DNA of 64,000 nucleotides. Origin: Flaveria trinervia. Its lineage: Eukaryota > Streptophyta > Magnoliopsida > Asterales > Asteraceae. Location of the stretch: the NCBI GenBank assembly GCA_025506515.1, contig JACCIX010001113.1, positions 45,053 to 109,052 of the forward strand, given 5' to 3'. A model generated the notes under the pieces. That model was not told where the DNA came from. It searched no databases and saw only the letters and a program-made list of their open reading frames with translations. A program made the translations under genes and the position numbers. The number at the start of each line of letters is the position of its first letter. The stretch's first letter is position 1. This document shows, in pieces, positions 57,166 to 64,000 of this stretch.

Positions 57166-58653
57166 GAAGTTGGGTTGAAGCTATGCAACAAGAGCTGCTT
57201 TAATTCAAAAGGCAGAAAGTTTGGAACCTTTGTCCTCTTCTTTGTGGGATGACTACCATTAGGACCAAATGGGTGTTTAGGAACAAGAAAGATGATAGAG
57301 GCATCATCATCAAGAACAAAGCTAGACTGGTTGTTCAAGGATACACACAAGAAGAAGGGATTGACTACACTGATGTCTTTGCTTCAGTGGCAAGATTAGA
57401 AGCTGTTAGGATATTCCTAGCATTTGCTGCATCCAAGAACTTCAAGGTCTTTCAACTTGATGTGAAGTGTGCCTTTTTGTATGGAGTGATAGATGAAGAG
57501 GTTTATGTCAAACAGCCACCTGGTTTTGTAGATCCTGATCATCTTGATTATGTCTGCAAGCTTGACAAAGCTCTCTATGGGCTGCATCAGGCATCCCAGA
57601 AATGGTATGTGACACTATCTAAGTATCTTTGTAAACATGGAAACAGGAGAGGCACTATAGATGGAACTCTGTTCATCAAAGAACAAGGAAAAGACATATT
57701 GCTAGTTCAAGTATATATGGATGACATCATCTTTGGTTTAACTAATCAAAAGCTCTGCAAAGACTTTGAGAAGCTGATGAAAGACATATTGGAATGAGTA
57801 CCCTGGGGGGACTCAATTTCTTTGGGAATTCAAGTGAAGCAAGTTGAAGATGGCATCTTCATAAGTCTGTCAAAGTATGTTTAGGACATACTCAAGAGAT
57901 TCAACATGACTGACTGCAAGATTGCTAAGACACCCATAGCCAGAAACCACTATCTTGGTCCTCATCTTGAGGGGGCGTGTGTAGATGAGCATTTATATAG
58001 GCTATGATTGGGTCTCTTATGTATCTTACTGCTAGCAGGCCTGATATCATGTTTGTTACATGTATTTGTGCAAGATATCATGCCAACCCTAAGATGTCTC
58101 ACCTATCACTGTCAAGAGGATTCTAAGATACCTCAAAGGTGCATCAATAGTAGGACTATGGTATCCTAAGAATTCTGACTTCAATTTGTATGCCTATACA
58201 GATAGTGATTATGGTGGTTGCAACATGACTGCAAAGTCTACATCTGGGGGATGTCAATTTCTTGGTGGATGGATTGTCTCATGGCAATGCAAGAAACAAT
58301 CTTGTGTCTCTGCATCAACTGCTGAAGCTGAATACATTGCTGCTGCAAGCTGCTGTGCTCAAGTACTTTGGATTCAAAATCAGATGCTAGACTATGGGTT
58401 AAACTTCAAGGAGACTCCCATTCACATAGACAACAACACTGCTATCTCAATCACATAGAATCCTGTGCAGCACTCAAGGACAAAGCACATCAATATCAGG
58501 TGTCATTTAATAAGAGATAACTATGAAAAGGGACTAATTAAACTAGTCAAAGTTCACACAGATGAACAATATGCTAATCTGTTTACAAAAGCCTTTGATG
58601 AACAGAGATTTAAATATCTAATATCAGCTATTGGGATGATAAACTGTGAGTAA
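57166..58653 (+). pseudogene. pol: Element C pol: reverse transcriptase-RNase H, decayed
   Basis: 57249-57797 holds RT: TKWVFRNKKDDRG, NKARLVVQGYTQEEGIDY, FQLDVKCAFLYG, and an intact Y-M-D-D box at 57714-57725. The end of RT is in other frames with TAG at about 57882 (CAA in A). RNase H at 58186-58458 (YTDSDYGG, TSGGCQFLGGWIVSWQC, STAEAEYIAAASC) and 58465-58653 (QHSRTKHINIRCHLIRDN, LVKVHTDEQYANLFTKAF), ending at TAA 58651. It is the best RT of the A/C family here, though still broken. Confidence 0.92.
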
Positions 58654-59348
58654 GCTTTTCTTAAAACTAATTCTTATTATTTCTTTAAAATTATGTGTGT
58701 CCTAAGTTGTCTAGTTCATCACTTTCATAAGCTCATGTTTTCTTTGGATGAAAATTTCTTTTTGAAAACTTTCCTTAGACTTTTGAAAATTTCTGATACT
58801 TCAGAAGTTATGCTTTTAACTTCGGAAGTAAATCATGCCTTCAACTGTCTAAGAAATTTACCTTCCGAAGAATTTTCAAATTTATTTTCTGAAGCTTAAA
58901 TACTTGTCTCAGACACTTACTCACTTTCAAAGACCATTTACTTCTGAAGCAAAATTAACTCTCGGAAGCTTTGTTAGTTTATACACAAAGCACTCAAGTT
59001 TTAATTTTTCTTCCGAAGCAAAATTCTCAAACCTCTCAGGAAATTCTTCCGAAGTCATTTTAGCTTCGGAAGCTTTTTAATTAAAACTTCCGAAGATAAT
59101 TAACCTTTGGAAGCTTTTTGACTTCCAAGAAAACTACTTTTTGAGCAAAAGTAAACTACTTTTTCAGAGGTGGGACTGATATCCGGATTTCAAAGTTTAT
59201 CCCCTTTCATTAAACATTATCTGAAATCCTTCTCACATATAAACCCAATGGTTTCCCCCCTCTTTCTATCATTTCTTCTTCCTCCCAACCTAAATCCCTC
59301 TCTGAAATTTCTTTCTTTCTTCTTTCTTCGTCCTTAAGCTACTTCAAA
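58654..59348 (+). promoter_or_regulatory. Pol to post-pol spacer of C: palindrome array, TATA box, pyrimidine leader
   Basis: Exact CTTCCGAAG/CTTCGGAAG at 58820-58828, 58862-58870, 59010-59018, 59046-59054, 59064-59072 and 59087-59095, plus variants. TATAAA at 59238-59243, then CCCAATGGTTTCCCCCC and a long C/T-rich leader to ATG 59349. It has the same parts in the same order as the LTR promoter. No reading frame with coding features. Confidence 0.5.
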
Positions 59349-62300
59349 ATGGCTAACCTTGCTCACAGAAATGATCCCAACATAATCAGGTTGCTCTATT
59401 AGGCTTTGAGAAAGATCCTCATTTTTTAGAGGTTTTCCGTTTCCTAACTCTGTCAAACTACTTCACCTCCCTAACCATTGATCCTCCACTCTATGAGGAT
59501 CAGTTGCTTGAATTCTGGAAGACCTACCAAGAGGTCATTATGGATGGGGAGAAGGCACTGTCTGCCACAAGGCAGGGGAGAACAATCTTCATCACTCCGG
59601 CCATCATCAACCGACATCTTCAGCTGGATGATGAAGAAGGTGAGGTGTTTTTCCCAAAGGAAGCTGTCAATCATTCCTTTTAGTAGATGGGATATGAGGG
59701 AGATTTCTCTTTAAAGACCTTTAGGAAAGGGAAGGTCTCATCCCAAAGGAGATTCCTCCACCATGTGGTCATCCACAGCTTATCAAACAAGCATGGTGGA
59801 TGGGACTAGATTCCCGAGGATCTCTCCTTCATCGTCCATGGAATGGTTGAGGGGGTCAATTCAGGTATTCACAGTTTGTTTATACAAATTTACTTGCTAA
59901 TTTAGACTCGTTAGAGTATTACATGTTTCCTGGATATGTCTAGCAGATTCTTAACTTTGAACTGGGCTCACAGTTAAGGGAAATAGGTAACATTCTTAAA
60001 TTGGGACAGATGAAGCCCGGCTTCTTTAAAATACTGAGAAAGTCCACTCTTGGATTCTCTGGGGTAGGAACAGCCCTAGTCCTAAAAATGTTAGAGCTCG
60101 TTGCTCAAGGTGACAACCTAGCAGCACAAGCTAGTGTTGAACCCATACCTGCTACTTCCCAACCACCCTCACAGCCTCAAATCTTCATCACCTACCAAAG
60201 AAAATCCAAACGAACCCCTACTTAGACTATTCAGTCTGTGGAGGCCCCCATATACTCAACCATACAGGAAGAAGTGGACACTGGAGCTCCCACTTCTCCA
60301 GAGAAGCAAACCACTCCCATCTCTTCAAAACTCAGTGCTGAGGTTCCTCATGCTCAGCCTGATGAGCTTATTAGCCCTACCGCCTTAAGCCATCACTCTG
60401 AGTCTCACACTCAAGTGACCAACCATTAGAGGACAGTTAGCATTCCCAGGCAATAGATCTCAACCAACCAATTCGCAACCTTGATTTATATACTGATGAA
60501 GATATAGGTTTCAGTGAGTATAATGAATCTCTCTTCTTTCCCTCTACTCAAAGAGAGATGAGTACTCCTGAGTCTACTATATCTATCCCACATCAGTCAC
60601 CTACAACTGAGGTGGACACTCCTGAACCTATTCAAGATGTCCATATGGAAGAGGCTCTCACTTCTGAAAGTGATTACATCATTAAGACCTCAACCATGGC
60701 AACTCAGCCCACTGACATCTCAACTGAGACTGCCAGTGAGCAGAGGAAAACCAGCAGTCAAGAACCTCAAGCTGGTGGTGAGAGAGAGGACTCTGGTCCA
60801 ATCATCTCATCCCCTAATGAATCTTCTGATGAAGATGAGGGGAATCCTAGACTACTGGTGAAAAACTGTCTAAAACATACACTTACCTGGTCTTAAAGGT
60901 AGTCACCTTGAATCTCAGGTGACTACCTACACAACATGATCAATGATCAGCAACTTGAGATTTCATATCTTAAAGAAAAACTAGCTGGGAGACCCTTAAG
61001 GAGAGCTCAACCAGGAACACAAGAACCTATGGATGTAATTGATCTATCTTCCAGCTCACCTATGTAAGTGGGTGATGCTACCAAAAAGGGGGAGAAAGTC
61101 ATTACAGCCACAGAACCTGGGAGTTCTTCAGAGCGAATGGACATTAAGGACTCACCATCCTCACTTGCAACTGTGCATTCTCAGCAATCTCCTCTTGTTC
61201 ACATTGATATGGACTACACAGACTCCTTCATACAGAGTCTGTTTGAGGATGGGATACCAAGGGCTACGTCACCTTCACCATCTTTCAATCACATCATTGG
61301 GTGGAGGTATGACAACACAGGAAGGACCTCATCATCATAAGAGTTCAAGGACAACAAGAAGTCTTCAATTTTCAGACCTTGTACTACTATGAAGGTCTGG
61401 ATCTAGTCAACATGCCACTGGTCAACCCAAGCCAATCAAGACAAGCTGACAGATTGGCTAAAAGAATCCAAGACAGGATCACTGCAGAGTTCAACATAAG
61501 AAGGAGACTTAGGCAATCAGGCAATGTTATCGGTCAACTGGATGTTGAGGCAGACCCTATGATTAGCTTCATAGGGGAAACCTTGACTGAAGGCGCAGTG
61601 ACAGAACCTGAGAGCCCTGTCTCATCATCTCCAACTGCTACAGAGATCCATATTCCTTCTGAGACACCTGCTAGTGAAGGTTCTTCTCAACCTCTCTCTG
61701 GCCTGAGATCAGATGCTGCAACGAGCAATGAAGGCCAAAGCTCTCTCCACCCTGAGTCACAAAGGTCTGTGAGTGACAAGGGAAAAGAAAGATGAAATCC
61801 GAGGAGATTTAGGAGGAGGAGAGAGAGAGGAAAAGGAGGCTAAGGAGAGAAAGTTCCTCTGCTGAGTATCCAAGACTCATGGAGTCTGCAATCAGGGCTA
61901 CCCCAGACCAGATACTCAGAATGATGAGTTAACGGCAGTCAGGATTAACTATCTGCAGACTAGGAACTATGACATAGATAGTGTCATTTCTTTTCCCTTA
62001 GATGAATTGAATGAACTGGTCGACCTGGAAAGGTCGAGAGAGAAGAAGGAGGCAGAAGATGCAGAACTCCTAGTACAAGTTAAAGAAAAGAGAAGAAGAA
62101 AGACTGTACAAAGGTATACCTACCCTCTCACCAATTCAAGAAAGTTTTGAACAAAAGGATGTGGCTCAATAAGAACCTCAAGTAGATAAGGAAGAAGACA
62201 AAATGAAGATGATTAACTACATGAGTGCCACAGGCCTCTATTAGGCAGATGCACTCCTTCCCTTACCTTATGACTATATCCAGTTTGAGTACTTAAAACA

Positions 62301-63076
62301 AATTTAGCTTGAGTAGTCAAGGAAAGGAAGACAACAAATAAGAAGCTAAGGTAAGAAGTTGCAAAATCAAGAGCCATCATCCAAAAAAGCATGAAGAAGT
62401 CTGCTGATAGGCAGAGGATGATGAGCTTCTTGAAGCTATATGGATTCTCCGAAAGGAGACTTGGACCCATGTCTCTATCCACTATGGATGAGCATATCAG
62501 GGTAATCAGTAGAAGATTAAGAGTGCAGAGCTCACTAACTTACAATCCACTCCAAGTCAGGCCCACCTGAAGTGGAGGTTAAGGTTGAACAACTAGACAC
62601 AACACAACCCGGACCTCCTGCTAATGCTTAGCAAGCTTCATCTTCTGATCCATAGCAGGTCAACCTCCCTCTCCATCTGAACATGAGAGAGAGGAAGTCC
62701 CAATTGATAAGACAGTGAAGATCAATCTGGTGCTGCAGGCCAGTCTTCTTAGTTAAAATTTGGAAAGAGAAAGAAGAGGATGGCTTCTAGACCAAAGTCT
62801 AGGAAGAAGAAGAAGCCTGGATCCCCTTCTAAACATCAGGATGAATTAGAACAACCTGAGGATGTGCAGCTAGAGGATGCTACAGCAACTCCAATTCAAA
62901 CAGCTCCTCTAGCATCAGGAAGACCCATCTTGCCTTGGACATACACCATAAATCCGGAAAGATGGCATGTTATTAGAGATCAAGGCATTGAAGACATTTA
63001 TACATGGAAAGATATGTTTCAATTGCCTCTGCATGACCTCTTTGACATGGAAGACACTTTGACAGCCTGAAGGATC
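59349..63076 (+). pseudogene. Element C post-pol ('env-like') region, decayed
   Basis: ATG 59349 (MANLAHRNDPNII). N-terminal domain in shifting frames: LTIDPPLYEDQLLEFWKTYQ, ALSATRQGRTIFITPAIINR, HLQLDDEEGEVFF (about 59460-59660), then GYEGDFSLKTFRKG, SNKHGGWD, EDLSFIVHGM. Ser/Thr/Pro-rich 60001-60896. 61068-61340 and 61379-61795 (FIQSLFEDGIPRA, YYEGLDLVNMPLVNP, ADRLAKRIQDRITAEFNI). Lys/Glu-rich to about 62130. 62780-63070 is the C-terminal block (SRKKKKPGSPSK, RPILPWTYTINPERWHVI). No signal peptide or membrane segment. Collinear with A 25830-29515. Role unknown. Confidence 0.7.
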
Positions 63077-63163
63077 CTGATCATCTTATGAAGAAAGAGT
63101 TAGTGATCATCCTAATGAGGACTGTTAATATCTAAAGTTTTTAAAGTGTTTTGGTAGCATCAG

Positions 63164-63176
63164 CCTAGGGGGAGTT
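63164..63176 (+). other. Polypurine tract of C
   Basis: CCTAGGGGGAGTT directly before TGTAGAGATTA of the 3' LTR. Confidence 0.92.
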
Positions 63177-63810
63177 TGTAGAGATTAACGAAGAGGCTGA
63201 TTCAACCTAAACATCTTTAGTCTTCTTGCATGCTGCACAAGTGCATTAAAAAAGAAGCTTAGGAAGTTTCCAACATGAAACAGAAAATACTCTAAGTGTG
63301 AAATCTTCCGAAGCCAAGACCATATGTTCCGAAGCCAAACATGAAGTCTTCGAAGCCTGAGAAACAAAGTCTTCCAAAGCTTCAAGTTCATGAAGAAAGA
63401 TTTCTTCCGAAGACTTTTAGTAAGATGATTTATCTGATGTAGTGTTCCATAAAGCTGGACACCTTTCCACTATGCCTCTGCAAGTCACCAACTTACATGG
63501 TTTGGTGAAAAGGTCCATGCTTTTGGTAACTGTACATTGAGGTCTTGAGTTTGTAACTTTCTACTTTATGTACTTTATCCTTTTTGTAATAGATAAGGAT
63601 ATGAGCTATGACATGTCATAGTCACAAGTCAAAAGACAATCGGCCTTTTGGCTCTACAATTTATTTTGTTTGTGTCTAGTCAATTGTATCCAGCTGGCTT
63701 TCAAAGTATAGCCGGTTGTAGGATGTAGTATAAGTATCTCATGTTCTTATATCTTTTGAATATGTTTTGTAACACTTGTAATAGAACATAGAGAAGGCAA
63801 TATACTGCAT
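63177..63810 (+). repeat. 3' LTR of C, broken at its right end
   Basis: Collinear with 51678-52312 of the 5' LTR. At ..ATATACTGCAT (63810) it leaves the LTR sequence (which would read TTCTTGAAAAT) and continues with internal sequence GACCTCTTGACATGG. Confidence 0.92.
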
Positions 63811-63952
63811 GACCTCTTGACATGGGAAGACACTTTGACAGCCTGAAGGATCCTGATCATCTTATGAAGAAAGAATTGGTGATCATCCTAATGAGGACTG
63901 TTAATATCTAAAGTTTTGAAAGTGTTTTGGTTGCATCAGCCTAGGGGGAGTT
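63811..63952 (+). repeat. Duplicated 3' internal end of C
   Basis: Repeats 63035-63176 (GACCTC.. to the purine tract) with a few changes. It ends in a second CCTAGGGGGAGTT at 63940-63952. Confidence 0.92.
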
Positions 63953-64000
63953 TGTAGAGATTAATGAAGAGGTTGATTCAACCTAAACATCTTTAGTCTT
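63953..64000 (+). repeat. Start of a second LTR copy, cut by the window end
   Basis: TGTAGAGATTAATGAAGAGG.. identical in layout to the LTR starts at 51678 and 63177; only 48 bp are in the window. Confidence 0.9.

Larger units (their letters stand above)
51678..63810 (+). mobile_element. Element C: Sirevirus-like Copia retrotransposon, same family as A
   Basis: 5' LTR 51678-52433, primer site, gag, pol, post-pol region, purine tract and a 3' LTR starting at 63177 that breaks off at 63810 into a duplicated copy of the element's own end. Collinear with A throughout, and less decayed. Inserted in D's post-pol region (left flank TAACT, 51673-51677). Confidence 0.92.

Overview
The window reads as intergenic DNA from a large flowering-plant genome. 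I find no convincing host gene, rRNA, tRNA, CRISPR array or bacterial-type operon. Almost every recognisable stretch belongs to an LTR retrotransposon of the Ty1/Copia superfamily (order PR-IN-RT-RNase H, LTRs TG...CA, primer site TGGTATCAGAGC matching the 3' end of initiator methionine tRNA). Most resemble the Sirevirus lineage: long coiled-coil Gag, a purine tract CCTAGGGGGAGTT before the 3' LTR, and an extra 'env-like' reading frame after pol. The protein style reminds me of elements common in Asteraceae (lettuce/sunflower group), but that placement is a recollection, not a demonstration. All coding regions are decayed by stops and frameshifts.

Layout. E (+, 1-4326): 3' part of an element, with a post-pol region and a complete 3' LTR. 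Then an LTR-like stretch and a broken pol on the minus strand (H, about 4327-7955), which joins the promoter-like region and first exons of a post-pol gene (F, +, about 7960-9276). Element A (+) starts inside F at 9277. It is interrupted in its RNase H by element G (-, 15895-25007, flanked by target duplication AATTA). G carries a solo LTR of the E family (16165-16874, duplication GTTTG) inside one of its own LTRs. A's 3' LTR (29530-29845 and 39241-39630) is split by element B (29846-39240: a minus-strand pol and post-pol region, no gag, and two LTR copies in inverted orientation). Element D (+, from 39631) is inserted in the rest of A's 3' LTR and carries a 0.5 kb insertion in gag. Element C (+, from 51678) is inserted in D. 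The nesting is therefore F > A > D > C, and the right-hand ends of F, A and D lie beyond the window. C ends in a 776-bp tandem duplication.

The most interesting signal is in the pol to post-pol spacers. In A, B, C, D and F the spacer holds an array of a short palindrome (CTTCCGAAG in A/C/D, CAGTAGTT..AACTACTG in B, CATTTG..CAAATG in F), then a TATA-like box, a pyrimidine-rich leader and an ATG. In A, B, C and D the same palindrome also fills the LTR promoter region. In F a 460-bp intron with good splice sites separates an untranslated exon from the coding exon, and E shows a matching acceptor. This suggests that the post-pol protein is made from its own LTR-like internal promoter. The post-pol proteins of all five families share an N-terminal pattern and show no signal peptide or membrane segment, so the name 'env-like' is doubtful here.

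Other notable points are two well-separated zinc knuckles in one Gag, splice-acceptor-like sequences at the gag/pol junction, mutated catalytic residues, and many premature stops that look like CAG/CAA to TAG/TAA changes.
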